64,000 nucleotides of DNA from DYRB01 sp963845265 (GCA_963845265.1 CAWJRN010000014.1:62001-126000); one strand, 5' to 3'; shown: positions 46,426 to 56,485, numbered from the stretch's first letter. Translations and numbers: made by a program. The notes: generated from the letters alone by a model not told the origin.

Positions 46426-47805
46426 ATGATCAGAATTCTCAAGGCGCTGGCCCTGGTGTTACTCGCGCCCCTGGCGGCTCAGGCCACACCCAAGATGCAG
46501 GAGTTAGTGCTCGACAACGGCCTCAAGGTCGTTGTTAGGGAGGATCGGCGAGCGCCCATCGTCACCTCTCAGGTCTGGTACCGAGTTGGTTCGAGCTACG
46601 AGCACGGTGGCGTCACCGGTGTGTCCCATGTCTTGGAGCACATGATGTTCAAGGGGACAGAGCAGCGCCTGCCGGGGGAATTCTCGCGCATCATTGCCGA
46701 GAACGGCGGCGACGAAAACGCTTTCACCAGTCGCGACTACACCGCTTATTACCAAAATCTGGCCAAGGACCGGCTGGACATCGCCTTCGAGCTGGAGGCC
46801 GACCGCATGCGCAACCTGACCCTGCCCGCGGCGGAGTTCGCCAAGGAGTTGGCGGTGGTCCAGGAGGAACGACGTCTGCGCACGGACGACGATCCAGAGG
46901 CCCTGACCTACGAGCGATTCAATGCCGTCGCCTATGCCGCATCGCCCTACCGCAACCCTGTGATCGGTTGGGAGGGCGACCTGGCCGGGCTGACGGTGGA
47001 GGACATGCGGGACTGGTATCGGCAGTGGTATGCCCCGAATAACGCCACCCTCGTGGTGGTGGGAGATGTCGATACCGAGGCGGTCTTCGATCTGGCCCGC
47101 AAGCACTTCGGGCCCCTGCAGGCGGAGGCGGTGGCCGCCGCCAAGCAGCGTCCCGAGCCGGCCCAGCCCGGAGAGCAGCGCATCCAGGTCAAGGCCCCGG
47201 CCAAGGAGCCGTACCTGCTCATGGGCTACAAGGCGACATCCCTGACCCAGCCTGGGGTCGAGGCCTGGGAGCCCTATGCCCTGGAGATGCTGTCCTCGGT
47301 GCTCGATGGGGGCGGCAGCACCCGTCTCAACCGCGAGCTGGTCCGCGGTACCCAGGTGGCGGCCGATGCCGGCGCCAGCTACAGCGCCTTCACGCGCCTC
47401 CCGGGGCTGTTGTTGCTCGATGGCACCCCGGCCAAGGGGCACGACGTTGCGGAGTTGGAACAGGCCCTGTTGGCCCAGATCCAGCGTTTGAAGGACGAGC
47501 CGGTCGGCGCGGCGGAGCTGGAGCGCATCCGCACCGGGCTGATCGCCAACAAGGTTTACGAATTGGACTCGGTGTCTGGTCAGGCCATGCAGATCGGCAT
47601 GTTGGAGAGCGTCGGGTTGGGCTGGCCCCTGGTGTACACCTATGTCGAGCAGCTCAGCGCCATCACCCCGGCCCAGATCCAGGCCGTGGCTCGCAAGTAC
47701 CTCACCGCGGACAACCTGACGGTGGCGGTGCTCGACCCCCAGCCCCTGGCCGGGGATGCCCCCACCCATGCAACCAAGGCAGGAGCCAACCCCCATGTTC
47801 GCTAA
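46426..47805 (+). CDS. M16 family zinc peptidase (active subunit)
   Basis: A 459-residue exported protein. Signal peptide: LKALALVLLAPLAAQA. The inverted zinc motif HVLEHMMFKG (HxxEH) and the downstream Glu in LAVVQEERRLRTDDDPEA are present. Second half: YLLMGYKATSL and LSSVLDGGGSTRLNRELV. ATG 46426 with GGAG upstream. It pairs with the next gene, which lacks the zinc motif; M16 proteins often work as such heterodimers to degrade peptides in the periplasm. Confidence 0.93.
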   Translation: MIRILKALALVLLAPLAAQATPKMQELVLDNGLKVVVREDRRAPIVTSQVWYRVGSSYEHGGVTGVSHVLEHMMFKGTEQRLPGEFSRIIAENGGDENAFTSRDYTAYYQNLAKDRLDIAFELEADRMRNLTLPAAEFAKELAVVQEERRLRTDDDPEALTYERFNAVAYAASPYRNPVIGWEGDLAGLTVEDMRDWYRQWYAPNNATLVVVGDVDTEAVFDLARKHFGPLQAEAVAAAKQRPEPAQPGEQRIQVKAPAKEPYLLMGYKATSLTQPGVEAWEPYALEMLSSVLDGGGSTRLNRELVRGTQVAADAGASYSAFTRLPGLLLLDGTPAKGHDVAELEQALLAQIQRLKDEPVGAAELERIRTGLIANKVYELDSVSGQAMQIGMLESVGLGWPLVYTYVEQLSAITPAQIQAVARKYLTADNLTVAVLDPQPLAGDAPTHATKAGANPHVR

Positions 47806-49231
47806 ACACTACCGCCACTGGCTCGGTGCTCTGGCGCTGACCCTAACCCTGGCGGGCCCTGCCGCTGCCCTGCCGCAGATCCAGAGCTGGGAGACCCCCA
47901 ATGGCGCCAGGGTCCTGTTCGTCGAGGCACCGGATCTGCCGATGCTGGACCTGCGCCTGGTGTTCGACGCCGGCAGCGCCCGGGATGCCGATCGGCCAGG
48001 CGTGGCCTCCATGACCGCCGACATGCTCACCCAGGGCGCAGGGGACTGGGATGCCGACGCCCTGGCCGAGCGCATGGAGGACGTGGCCGCGTCCCTGTCC
48101 ACCTCGGCCCTGCGCGACATGGGCTACGTGGCCATCCGCACCCTGACCCGGGAGCCGGCCCTGGAGATGGCCCTGGAGACCCTGACCAAGGTCCTGTCCG
48201 AACCCCGCTTCGACCCCGCGGACCTTGAGCGGCTGCGCCGCAACGCTCTTACCGCCCTGCGCCAGGCGGAGCAGGACCCGGGGACCGTGGGGCAAAAGGC
48301 CCTGTACCGTGCCATTTATGGGGATCACCCCTACGCCGCCGACCCCAGCGGCACCCCGGAGGGCGTCGCCGCCCTGACCCGGGACGACCTGATCGCCTTC
48401 CATCGCCGCTACTACAGCGCCCGCAATGCGGTGGTGGCGATGGTCGGGGCCATCGACCGGGCCCAAGCAGAGGTCATTGCGACCCGGGTCACGGCCGGGC
48501 TGCCTGGAGGGGACAGTGGCGGCGAGCGGGCCGCTCCGCCGCCCTCGGTGCCGGGGCTGACAGCGGCCAGCAGCGAGCCGGTCGACTTCACCTCCAGCCA
48601 GACCCATGTCCTCATCGGTCAGCCCGGGATGCACCGGGGAGACCCGGACTACTACCCCCTCTATGTCGGCAACCACGTGCTCGGCGGCAGCGGCCTGGTG
48701 TCGCTGCTGATGAACGAAGTGCGGGAGAAGCGCGGCCTGTCCTACAGCGTCTACAGCTATTTTGTCCCCATGCGAGTGGACGGTCCCTTTCTCATGGGGC
48801 TCCAGACCAAAAACGATCAGGCAAACCAGGCCCGTGAGGTGCTCCTGCAGACGCTGGGCCGCTTCATCGCCGATGGGCCCAGCGAGCAGGAGTTGGCGGC
48901 GGCCAAGAAGAACATCACCGGCGGCTTCCCGCTGCGCATCGCCGGCAATGCACGGGTGGTGGAGTATCTGGCCATGATCGGTTTCTACGATCTGCCCCTG
49001 GATCACCTGGATCGCTTCACCGGCCAGATCGACGCGGTCACCGCCGAGCGGGTGCGCGACGCCTTCGCCCGGCGTGTTCATCCTGAACGCCTGGCTGTGG
49101 TGACCGTGGGTCCCAGCCCCGACGATGTGGCTGACCGGCCGGCGGGGCCGATGTCCAATCAGGCGGCGGACCAGGTGTCGAATCAGGCGGCGGACCAGGC
49201 GGCGCACCACGTGGCAGGGCGGGGTGACTAG
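47795..49231 (+). CDS. M16 family peptidase-like subunit without zinc motif
   Basis: A 478-residue exported protein overlapping the previous gene by 11 bases. The position of HxxEH reads GVASMTADML, so it is a non-catalytic partner. Conserved M16 blocks: QTHVLIGQPGMHRGDPDYYP, GLVSLLMNEVREKRGLSYSV and NITGGFPLRIAGN. The C-terminus has a short tandem NQAADQ repeat. The TAG stop (49229-49231) lies inside the left arm of a MITE-like element, so the tail may have been altered by its insertion. Confidence 0.9.
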   Translation: MFAKHYRHWLGALALTLTLAGPAAALPQIQSWETPNGARVLFVEAPDLPMLDLRLVFDAGSARDADRPGVASMTADMLTQGAGDWDADALAERMEDVAASLSTSALRDMGYVAIRTLTREPALEMALETLTKVLSEPRFDPADLERLRRNALTALRQAEQDPGTVGQKALYRAIYGDHPYAADPSGTPEGVAALTRDDLIAFHRRYYSARNAVVAMVGAIDRAQAEVIATRVTAGLPGGDSGGERAAPPPSVPGLTAASSEPVDFTSSQTHVLIGQPGMHRGDPDYYPLYVGNHVLGGSGLVSLLMNEVREKRGLSYSVYSYFVPMRVDGPFLMGLQTKNDQANQAREVLLQTLGRFIADGPSEQELAAAKKNITGGFPLRIAGNARVVEYLAMIGFYDLPLDHLDRFTGQIDAVTAERVRDAFARRVHPERLAVVTVGPSPDDVADRPAGPMSNQAADQVSNQAADQAAHHVAGRGD

Positions 49232-49500
49232 TACCCTGTTTCACCCTATTTTGCGTGCTCAGCGAGGCGAGAAGCGGTCATATGCAAGGCACGCGAGCGC
49301 AGCAATAGCCACCCCTATTTCAAGCTCGCGTAACGCCGCAGATGGCCGCTTCTCGCCTCGCCCGCAGGGAGCCCCCCTAAGGCGCCACGCCTGCGTTACA
49401 GCCCTTGGAAATAGGGCTCGCTATTCCCGGCGGGCCGTGCCTTGGCGTGACGCCTTAGGGGGGCTCTGAGCATGCAAAATAGGGTGAAACAGGGTACTAG
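49228..49500. mobile_element. MITE-like element with 35-bp terminal inverted repeats
   Basis: The left arm 49228-49262 starts CTAGTACCCTGTTTCACCCT; the right arm 49466-49500 is its inverse with one mismatch. The 273-bp element has no ORF of its own. Inside are two further hairpins: GCGAGGCGAGAAGCGG pairing with CCGCTTCTCGCCTCGC, and CCCCCCTAAGGCG pairing with its inverse near 49455. The whole could fold as a three-armed structure. CTAG occurs at both tips, which may be part of the arms or a target duplication. It begins at the stop of the upstream gene and ends past the ATG of rsmD. Confidence 0.8.
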
Positions 49501-50143
49501 GCGCCAGCGCCCGTCGGGCGGGGCAGGACCCAAGCGGGAGTCGGGGCGGCTGCGTATCGTCGGCGGCACCTGGCGCGGGCGCAAGCTGCCCATTCCGGAC
49601 CAGCCGGGGCTGAGGCCCACCACCGACCGGGTGCGCGAGACCCTGTTCAACTGGCTGGCCCCAATCATGCCCGGGGCCCGCTGCCTGGATTGCTTTGCCG
49701 GCAGCGGCGCACTTGGCCTGGAGGCGGCCTCCCGGGGGGCCACCGAGGTGGTGATGCTGGAGCGGGCCGGGGCCGTGGTGCGCCAGCTCCTGGCCAATGT
49801 CGGTACCCTAGAGGCGGGGCAGGTCTCGGTGGTGCGAGGGGATGCCCTGGGTTGGCTGGCGGGTGCGGGGAGACGCTTCGACGTGGTCTTTCTCGATCCG
49901 CCCTTCGCCGATGGTCTGCTGGTGCCGGCCTGTGAGCTCCTGGCGCGCAACGCCTGGGTGGGGGAGGGCAGCCGGGTCTATCTGGAGACCCAGGCCGACA
50001 CCGGCCTGCCGCCATTACCGCCAGGTTGGCGTCTGGTACGGGAACAAAGGGCCGGCCAGGTCGCCTATGGCCTGGCCGTGGTAGAGGCCGTCGGGGCCAA
50101 TACCCCAAACGTCGAAACGTTGGATGCGCACACCGAATCCTGA
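49472..50143 (+). CDS. rsmD: 16S rRNA (guanine(966)-N(2))-methyltransferase RsmD
   Basis: A 223-residue methyltransferase. GRLRIVGGTWRGRKLPI opens the conserved part; SAM-binding CLDCFAGSGALGLEAASRGA; catalytic VVFLDPPFADG. ATG 49472 and the first residues (MQNRVKQGTR) lie inside the right arm of the MITE-like element. The element therefore seems to supply the start codon, or a later start (conserved sequence from about residue 25) is used. It precedes coaD, a common pairing. Confidence 0.93.
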   Translation: MQNRVKQGTRRQRPSGGAGPKRESGRLRIVGGTWRGRKLPIPDQPGLRPTTDRVRETLFNWLAPIMPGARCLDCFAGSGALGLEAASRGATEVVMLERAGAVVRQLLANVGTLEAGQVSVVRGDALGWLAGAGRRFDVVFLDPPFADGLLVPACELLARNAWVGEGSRVYLETQADTGLPPLPPGWRLVREQRAGQVAYGLAVVEAVGANTPNVETLDAHTES

Positions 50144-50200
50144 TCGGTCTGGTATCCTTAGCGCCCTTCGGGGGCCTCCCCGACCCAAGGGGAGATACCC

Positions 50201-50677
50201 GTGCGCAGAGTGGTCTATCCGGGGAGCTTCGATCCCGTCACCAACGGGCATGCCGATCTCATCTGCCGAGCTTTGCGCCTGTTTGATCGTGTAGTCGTGG
50301 CGGTGGCGGAAGACACCGGTAAGGCCCCCACCTTCGGTATCGATCAGCGCGTCGAGTTGGTCCGCAAGGTCGTCGCCGACCAGGACCGGGTGGAGGTGGT
50401 TGCCTTCTCCGGGCTCCTGGTGACTTTTGCACGCTCCCTGGGGGTGCCGGTTATCATGCGCGGCCTGCGCGCCGTCTCCGACTTCGAGTTCGAGTTTCAG
50501 CTCGCCAGTATGAACCGCCGAATGGCACCCGATATCGAGACCCTGTTCCTGACGCCGTCGGAGAAGTACGCCTACATCTCCTCCTCCCTGGTGCGAGAGA
50601 TCGCCCGCCTGCACGGGGATGTCTCGGCCTTCGTCTCTGCGGATGTCCATGCTGCATTGCGCGACCGCTTTGGATAA
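50201..50677 (+). CDS. coaD: Phosphopantetheine adenylyltransferase
   Basis: A 158-residue enzyme of coenzyme A synthesis: YPGSFDPVTNGHADLICRAL (nucleotide-binding T/HxGH), VIMRGLRAVSDFEFEFQLAS and EKYAYISSSLVREIARLHGD. GTG start with GGGGAG upstream. Confidence 0.96.
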   Translation: MRRVVYPGSFDPVTNGHADLICRALRLFDRVVVAVAEDTGKAPTFGIDQRVELVRKVVADQDRVEVVAFSGLLVTFARSLGVPVIMRGLRAVSDFEFEFQLASMNRRMAPDIETLFLTPSEKYAYISSSLVREIARLHGDVSAFVSADVHAALRDRFG

Positions 50678-50737
50678 GATTCCGCCGCCCCAATCATCCC
50701 AACCTCTCCCAATCTGTATCGACCGAGGAGCAACACC

Positions 50738-50992
50738 ATGGCCCTGATGATCACCGACGAATGCATCAACTGCGACGTGTGCGAGCCCGAGTGCCCCAAC
50801 GGCGCCATCTCCCAGGGTGATGAGATTTATGTCATCGATCCTGATCTGTGCACCGAGTGCGTCGGCCACTACGAGACGTCCCAGTGTGTCGAGGTCTGCC
50901 CGGTGGACTGCATCCCCAAGGACCCCGCACACGAGGAGACCGAAGAGGAGCTCATGGCCAAGTACGAGCGTATCGTCGCCGCGAACGGTTAG
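50738..50992 (+). CDS. 2[4Fe-4S] ferredoxin (YfhL / Alvin type)
   Basis: An 84-residue protein with ITDECINCDVCEPECPNGAI and LCTECVGHYETSQCVEVCPV, the two cluster motifs with the characteristic insertion before the last Cys set, and a C-terminal helix. Very low-potential ferredoxins of this type were described from Allochromatium. It follows coaD as in many gammaproteobacteria. Confidence 0.94.
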   Translation: MALMITDECINCDVCEPECPNGAISQGDEIYVIDPDLCTECVGHYETSQCVEVCPVDCIPKDPAHEETEEELMAKYERIVAANG

Positions 50993-51125
50993 TCTGCTGA
51001 TCCTGACCCGGACTTGGTGGTCCGGGTCCGTGCCCGAGTCCTGCTTTATCCCCTTTGCCATCACTTTGTCGCTCCCCTGGCCCTGGTCGGGGCCCACAGC
51101 CCCCAACCCTTCGGAAGGCCGAGAT

Positions 51126-52859
51126 ATGAGCTTCCAGCACCTGAGCACGTCCCTCGTGGCGTGGTCTGCCCTCGCACGCCGCAGCTTTGTGGCCCTGTTG
51201 GTCATAGTGACCTGGGCCCCTGTCGGTGCGGACGAGGTCCTTGCCGCGGCATCGCCCCAGGGCGTGCGACCGCCAGCTGCGGGCATTGCGACCGCCCACC
51301 CCCTGGCTACCGCTGCCGGTTTCGAGATCCTCGATGCGGGGGGCAACGCCTTCGATGCGGCCGTTGCGGTGGGTGCAGCCTTGGGGGTCGTCGAGCCCTA
51401 TGGCTCCGGTTTGGGTGGGGGCGGCTTCTGGCTGCTCCATCGGGCAGCGGATGGCCTAGAGGTCATGTTGGACGGGCGTGAGCGGGCGCCCCTGGCTGCC
51501 CAGCGCGACCTCTATCTCGACGCCGCCGGGCAACCGGTCCCAGATCTGTCTCTGAATGGGGCCCTGGCTGCGGGTATCCCCGGTGCACCTGCGGCCTTGG
51601 TGCATCTCGCCAAGGATTACGGTCGGCTACCCTTGGCCCGCAGTCTGGCCCCAGCGGTCCGCCTGGCCCGCGACGGATTTCCTGTCGACTCCCATTACCG
51701 GCGTATGGCCGAGTATCGAGCCGCGGTGCTGCGGCGCTTCCCGGCTTCCGCGGCGCAGTTCCTGGTCGCGGACGAGGTCCCGGCAGAGCGCGCTATGGTC
51801 CGCCAGCCGGACCTGGCCCGGACCCTGGAGGTGCTCGCTCTCGAGGGCCACGCCGGGTTCTACTCCGGATCGGTCGCGAACGCCCTGGTCGCCGGGGTGC
51901 GCGGGGCTGGTGGCATTTGGAGTCCAGAGGACCTGGCCGACTACCGCGTGGTGGAGCGCCCGCCCGTGGTTGCCCGCTACCGCGGCTGGCGACTGGTCAG
52001 TGCCGGCCCGCCGTCCTCCGGGGGTGTGCTCCTGGCCGAGATGCTGCACATGCTCGCCGAGTTCGACCTCCCGGCGCTCGACCCCGTCGCCCGCGTCCAC
52101 CTGTTGACGGAGGTCATGCGCCGCGCCTACCGCGACCGTGCCGCCTATCTGGGTGACCCGGACCAGGTGGAGATCCCTCTGGCAAGGCTGACCCATCCCC
52201 TCTATGCCGCCGGTTTGGCCCGGGACATCGACCCGGACCGGGCCACGCCCAGCGACGGCTGCGACTCCGGCGCCAAAGGTGCGGACACGACCCACTATTC
52301 CATTCTTGACCGTGAGGGCAACCGGGTCGCGGCGACCCTGAGCATCAACACCCCCTTTGGCTCGGGCCTGGTCCCGCCCGGAACCGGGGTCTTGCTCAAC
52401 AACGAGATGGATGACTTCTCTGCCAGCCCGGGTGCCCCCAACGCCTATGGGCTCACCGGCGGCGAGGCGAACGCCATCGCGCCGGGCAAGCGCATGCTGT
52501 CCAGCATGAGCCCGACCTTCCTGGAATCCGATGGCGCTGTGGCGATCCTCGGCACCCCGGGCGGGAGCCGCATCCCCACCATGGTCCTGCAGGCGGTGCT
52601 GGCAGCGGTGGCGGGCGGGTCCCCGGAGGACTGGGTTGCAAAGCCGCGTACCCACCACCAATTCCTGCCGGACGTTATACAGTACGAGTCTGCTGCCCTG
52701 ACCGCATTGGAGGTCAGGGCGCTGGAGGCCAAGGGCCACAGCCTCAAGGTCATTGAGGACGGTTTCGGCAACATGCAAGCGATCCTCTGGGACCGCAATG
52801 CCGAACGGGTCCAGGCCGCAAGCGATCCCCGTGGGCTCGGCGTTGCGGAGGTTCGTTGA
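51126..52859 (+). CDS. ggt: Gamma-glutamyltransferase
   Basis: A 577-residue periplasmic enzyme of the N-terminal nucleophile class. After a signal peptide (SFVALLVIVTWAPVGA) come ATAHPLATAAGFEILDAGGN and GSGLGGGGFWLLH. Self-cleavage is expected before Thr 388 in GADTTHYSIL; oxyanion and substrate motifs are LNNEMDDFS and GKRMLSSMSP. It hydrolyses or transfers gamma-glutamyl groups from glutathione. ATG 51126 with GGAAGG upstream. Confidence 0.94.
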   Translation: MSFQHLSTSLVAWSALARRSFVALLVIVTWAPVGADEVLAAASPQGVRPPAAGIATAHPLATAAGFEILDAGGNAFDAAVAVGAALGVVEPYGSGLGGGGFWLLHRAADGLEVMLDGRERAPLAAQRDLYLDAAGQPVPDLSLNGALAAGIPGAPAALVHLAKDYGRLPLARSLAPAVRLARDGFPVDSHYRRMAEYRAAVLRRFPASAAQFLVADEVPAERAMVRQPDLARTLEVLALEGHAGFYSGSVANALVAGVRGAGGIWSPEDLADYRVVERPPVVARYRGWRLVSAGPPSSGGVLLAEMLHMLAEFDLPALDPVARVHLLTEVMRRAYRDRAAYLGDPDQVEIPLARLTHPLYAAGLARDIDPDRATPSDGCDSGAKGADTTHYSILDREGNRVAATLSINTPFGSGLVPPGTGVLLNNEMDDFSASPGAPNAYGLTGGEANAIAPGKRMLSSMSPTFLESDGAVAILGTPGGSRIPTMVLQAVLAAVAGGSPEDWVAKPRTHHQFLPDVIQYESAALTALEVRALEAKGHSLKVIEDGFGNMQAILWDRNAERVQAASDPRGLGVAEVR

Positions 52860-52913
52860 ACTGACCTCACCCGTGCAAGTCTCACCTATTCACCCACTGA
52901 CGAGAACGCCAAG

Positions 52914-53768
52914 ATGAAGACCCTTCTGACCTTTGTGCTCGCCCTGATGACCATCTCATTTCTGACCATCCCGGACGCCGAGGCCAGGCGCATGGGTGGC
53001 GGCGGCAGCTTTGGCCGGCAGAGCAGTATGCCCAAGCAGGCCCCTGCCGCTGCCCCGGCCCAGCGCCCGGCCGGTGCCGCGCCTGCTGCCGGCGGGGCCA
53101 GCCGCTGGCTCGGGCCTCTGGCGGGGCTCGCCGCCGGTGGGCTCCTGGCCTCGCTGTTTTTTGGCGGTGCCTTCGATGGCATGGCGCCTATGGACTGGCT
53201 GCTGATCGCCGGCCTGGCTATTGGCGGTTTCCTGTTGCTCAGGGCCATGCGCAAACGTGCCCCGGGGCCGACCCCGGTGACCTCCGCCGGGCGCATGGCG
53301 CCGGGTCTTGGGGGCATGGGCGGGTTCGGTTCGAATGAGCCTGATGCGGCCCCAGCCCCGGCTACCGCCGCCCGTAGCCATGACCAGGCTCCGACCTGGT
53401 TCGACGGCCCGGGCTTTGCCGAGGGTGCCAAGACGCACTTCATCCGGCTCCAGGCCGCCTGGGATGCGGCCGATTGGCGGGACATTCGTACCTATACCAG
53501 CCCGCAGCTCTTCGCCGAGCTGCAACAGGAGCACTCGCGCTCCGCCACCCCGGGCCAGTACACGGAGGTGGTCACCCTCAACGCGGAGCTGATGCAGGTC
53601 GAGCGCGACGACGACCTGGTGGTGGCGAGCGTTCGCTTCTCCGGCTTGATCCGCGAGGAGACCGATGGTCCGGCCCAGCCGTTCGACGAGATCTGGCATG
53701 TTCAGCATCCGTGGGGCAGCTCAGAGGGGGATTGGCTGATCGCCGGTATCCAGCAAGTCGCGGCCTAA
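52914..53768 (+). CDS. Tim44-like domain protein
   Basis: A 284-residue protein. Signal or anchor segment (LLTFVLALMTISFLTIPDAEA), a Gly/Pro/Ala-rich linker with GGGGSFGRQSS, two hydrophobic stretches (LGPLAGLAAGGLLASLFFGG; DWLLIAGLAIGGFLLL) and a C-terminal Tim44-like fold (HFIRLQAAWDAADWRDIRTY, FDEIWHVQHP). Bacterial members (MlaC-unrelated) are membrane-linked proteins of unclear role. Confidence 0.88.
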   Translation: MKTLLTFVLALMTISFLTIPDAEARRMGGGGSFGRQSSMPKQAPAAAPAQRPAGAAPAAGGASRWLGPLAGLAAGGLLASLFFGGAFDGMAPMDWLLIAGLAIGGFLLLRAMRKRAPGPTPVTSAGRMAPGLGGMGGFGSNEPDAAPAPATAARSHDQAPTWFDGPGFAEGAKTHFIRLQAAWDAADWRDIRTYTSPQLFAELQQEHSRSATPGQYTEVVTLNAELMQVERDDDLVVASVRFSGLIREETDGPAQPFDEIWHVQHPWGSSEGDWLIAGIQQVAA

Positions 53769-53785
53769 TTTAGGGTCGAGCGCAA

Positions 53786-53819
53786 AGGCCCGGGCCGGCA
53801 TCCCTGCCGGCCCGGGCCT
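53786..53819 (+). terminator. Strong hairpin after the Tim44-like gene
   Basis: AGGCCCGGGCCGGCA and its exact inverse (15-bp stem) with a 4-base loop TCCC, followed by CGTCTGGTTTT. It lies between two convergent genes and can stop transcription from the left; the T-run is imperfect. Confidence 0.8.
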
Positions 53820-53853
53820 CGTCTGGTTTTGCTTCCCCCGATCCGGGGGAAGT

Positions 53854-54330
53854 TCAGGCTACCTCAATGCGCCGATGCTCCGTGGGTTCAGTCTTTGGCA
53901 AGTGAACCTCAAGCACACCGTCTTTGAACTCGGCCCTCGCCTTGTCGAGGGTCACGTCCAGGGGCAGTCGGATGGTGCGGCTGAAGCTGCCGTGGGCAAT
54001 CTCGGAGTGGAAATAGTCGCCCTTTTCTTCCTTCTCCTCCCGGTGACGTTCACCGCTGATGGTGAGCATTTGCCCGGCCAGCTCGACCTTCAGGTCCTTC
54101 TTTTCGACACCCGGGACTTCGGCTCGCACCAATACCTCTGCCTCGCGGTCGACGACATCGACGCGTGGGCTCATCATCCCTGAAGCCTCGTCGAGCCGCG
54201 ACCACTCCGGCCATCCAGGACGTAGCCACCCGCGGTGGAACAGGCCGTCGAACATGCGGTCCATCTCGTCGAGCAGACCCAGCTCACGACGTGGGACCGC
54301 CTCTGTCAACTCTTTGCGTTTGGTTGTCAT
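53854..54330 (-). CDS. Small heat shock protein (Hsp20 family)
   Basis: A 158-residue alpha-crystallin protein. PRVDVVDREAEVLVRAEVPG and the core ELAGQMLTISGERHREEKEE, with FSRTIRLPLDVTLDKARAEF and GVLEVHLPKTE. The C-terminus RRIEVA carries the IxV-type assembly motif. ATG 54330 with AGGAGA upstream. An AT-rich promoter region follows upstream; no clear sigma32 box. Confidence 0.93.
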   Translation of the reverse strand: MTTKRKELTEAVPRRELGLLDEMDRMFDGLFHRGWLRPGWPEWSRLDEASGMMSPRVDVVDREAEVLVRAEVPGVEKKDLKVELAGQMLTISGERHREEKEEKGDYFHSEIAHGSFSRTIRLPLDVTLDKARAEFKDGVLEVHLPKTEPTEHRRIEVA

Positions 54331-54552
54331 GGCTGCTCTCCTACACTTGCTTTCCTACTTAAAACTTAGCCTGCTTCTGGGGTTTTGCAAGCCGATTTTC
54401 GACAATATTTATTCATATAAAACAATGTGATGAGGTGTCGGTCTTGGGGTTTTTAAGATCCTAGAACGCGTTCTGGCCCCTTGGTTTGAGGCGCCAGTTC
54501 CGGCAGACCGGCGTATCCTTCCGCGACACCAGCCCAGCAGGAGAGCCCCGAG

Positions 54553-56248
54553 ATGTTTGTAAGCCCCCGGTCCCTATGCGGCCGTTCCATGCTCAGCGTC
54601 GTCGTGCTGGCGGCGACCCTGCAGTTCGCCTTCGCTGCCGAGTCGACGCCAGCGGTCAAGGTAGACAATGGGGAGCTGCAACAGGTCGCCGACCAACTGT
54701 CCCAAACCCTGGCGGCCATCGAGGGCAAACGCGAGCAGCTCAAGACACTCAAACAGAGCCTCAAATCGGCCCAGGAGGGGGAGCGCGCTGCTGTGGAGAC
54801 GCAGATCGCAGAGACGCAGAAGTTCCTGGCGGCGTCCAGGGACCACTTCGTCGCCCTGGCTGTGGGCGGTGTCAGCCTCGATACCCCGGACGCAGACGAG
54901 GCCCTGAATTGGCAGGCCGAGGTGCTGGAGATTGCCAAGCCCTTGGTGTCGGCCCTCAAGTCCCTGACCGAGAAGCCGCGGGCCATGGATCGGCTGCGTA
55001 CGCAGATTGGGATGCAGGAGGACAATCTGGAACGGATCGACGCGGCCCTGGCAAGCCTGAAGCGGACGGCCGAGGCTGGTTTGGAGCCGACGGTCGCTGC
55101 CCGTGTGGGTGCCCTCGATGCCGAGTGGCAGGGTCGCCGCCAGGCCACCGAACAGGATCTGGAAATCCTCCGTTATCAGCTCGCCCAGGAACAGGGCAAT
55201 ACGGGCTCCATCCTCGGCGACTTGAACGAGAACCTGGGTGAATTCCTGCGCGGTCGCGGTCTGACACTGATCCTGGCCATCGCAGCCGCCTTTCTGACCT
55301 GGTGGGGCATGCGGTGGCTGAGGCGCTTGGTGTTCCGCACCAACGACCCGGAGTCGGCACGCCTACGCTCCCCGGGATATCGACTCGCCCTGTTTGCGCT
55401 GCGGGGCCTCTCCTGGCTGCTGGCCGTGATGATGGCTGTGTTCGTACTCTATGTCGCCGGCGACTGGTTCCTGCTTGGCCTGGCCCTGATCGTCCTCATC
55501 GGGGCGGCTATCAGCCTCAAGAACACCTTGCCGAAATACATCGACGAGGCGAAGCTCTTTCTCAATCTGGGGCCGGTGCGCGAGGGAGAACGGGTCATCT
55601 ATGGCGGTTTGCCCTGGCGGGTGCGCACGCTCAACATCGATTCCAGTCTCTACAACCCGGACCTGTATGGCGGCATCCTGCGCCTGCCCGTTTCTGTGAT
55701 GGAGACGCTGACCTCGCGTCCTTATCATAAAGACGAGCCCTGGTTCCCCACACGCACCGGGGACTTTGTGCTCATGGATGGCGAGGTGGTGGCGAAGGTC
55801 CTGATGCAGACCCCGGAGGTGGTGAGCCTGTCCTACAAGGGAGCGGTGCGCCAGATCCCCGCAGCGGATTTCGTGGGGATGCCGATGACCAATCTCTCCC
55901 AGGATGGTTTCGTGGTCCCGGTGGTGTTCGGCATCGATTACTCGCACCAAGGCATCTGCCTGGATCAGGTCGCACCCAGGTTCAAAGAGGCCGTGGAGGC
56001 TCGTCTCGGAGCGGACTTTGGCGATGATCTCGTTGAGGTCAAGGCGTTGTTCAAGGGGGCGGGGGCCAATTCCCTGGACTACCTGATCCTCGCGGTCATG
56101 CAATCCGAGCGCCGCCGGTGACTATTTCGGCGTCCAGCGCGCCATCCAGCAGAGCTGTGTGGCGGTCTGCAATGCCCAAGGGCTTGGCATCCCCTTTGCG
56201 CAACTGGTCGTCCATGCTGGGGACGGGATGCATGTGGCGGGCCGTTAG
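54553..56248 (+). pseudogene. MscS-like mechanosensitive channel, frameshift near the C-terminus
   Basis: ATG 54553; signal peptide, a coiled-coil periplasmic part (about 35-200), transmembrane helices from LTLILAIAAAFLTWWGMRWL, then an MscS-like beta domain (VREGERVIYGGLPWRVRTLN; KNTLPKYIDEAKLFLNLG). As written it ends VMQSERRR at 56121. One base less near 56110 continues it as GDYFGVQRAIQQSCVAVCNA and GIPFAQLVVHAGDG to TAG 56248, the expected ending. It would protect against osmotic downshock or respond to membrane tension. Confidence 0.8.
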
Positions 56249-56274
56249 GGACACGCTGACTCAAGCAGTTCCGG

Positions 56275-56414
56275 TCGATGTTGAGCCGTCCCAGGGCGAA
56301 GCTGCCCAGGACCATGACCGCCAGGGCCAGCATGACCCCCCCGATGGGATGGCGCACGGACCAGGCGGCGAGACAGCTTTTCACTGGCGGGGTAGGGAGC
56401 ATCAGGGACTCCAT
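56275..56414 (-). pseudogene. RND efflux transporter, N-terminal fragment
   Basis: MESLMLPTPPVKSCLAAWSV and RHPIGGVMLALAVMVLGSFA, then LGRLNID is the first transmembrane segment of an HAE1/AcrB-type permease. Homology ends after about 46 residues and the reading then runs into the back of the mscS end. Only this tail-less start remains. Confidence 0.65.
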
Positions 56415-56485
56415 TGGGAGTCTGCGCAGCCCGGGCATTGTAACCAGAGGCGCGTGCTACCTCAGAAGCCCGGCGAGCCGCGCCC

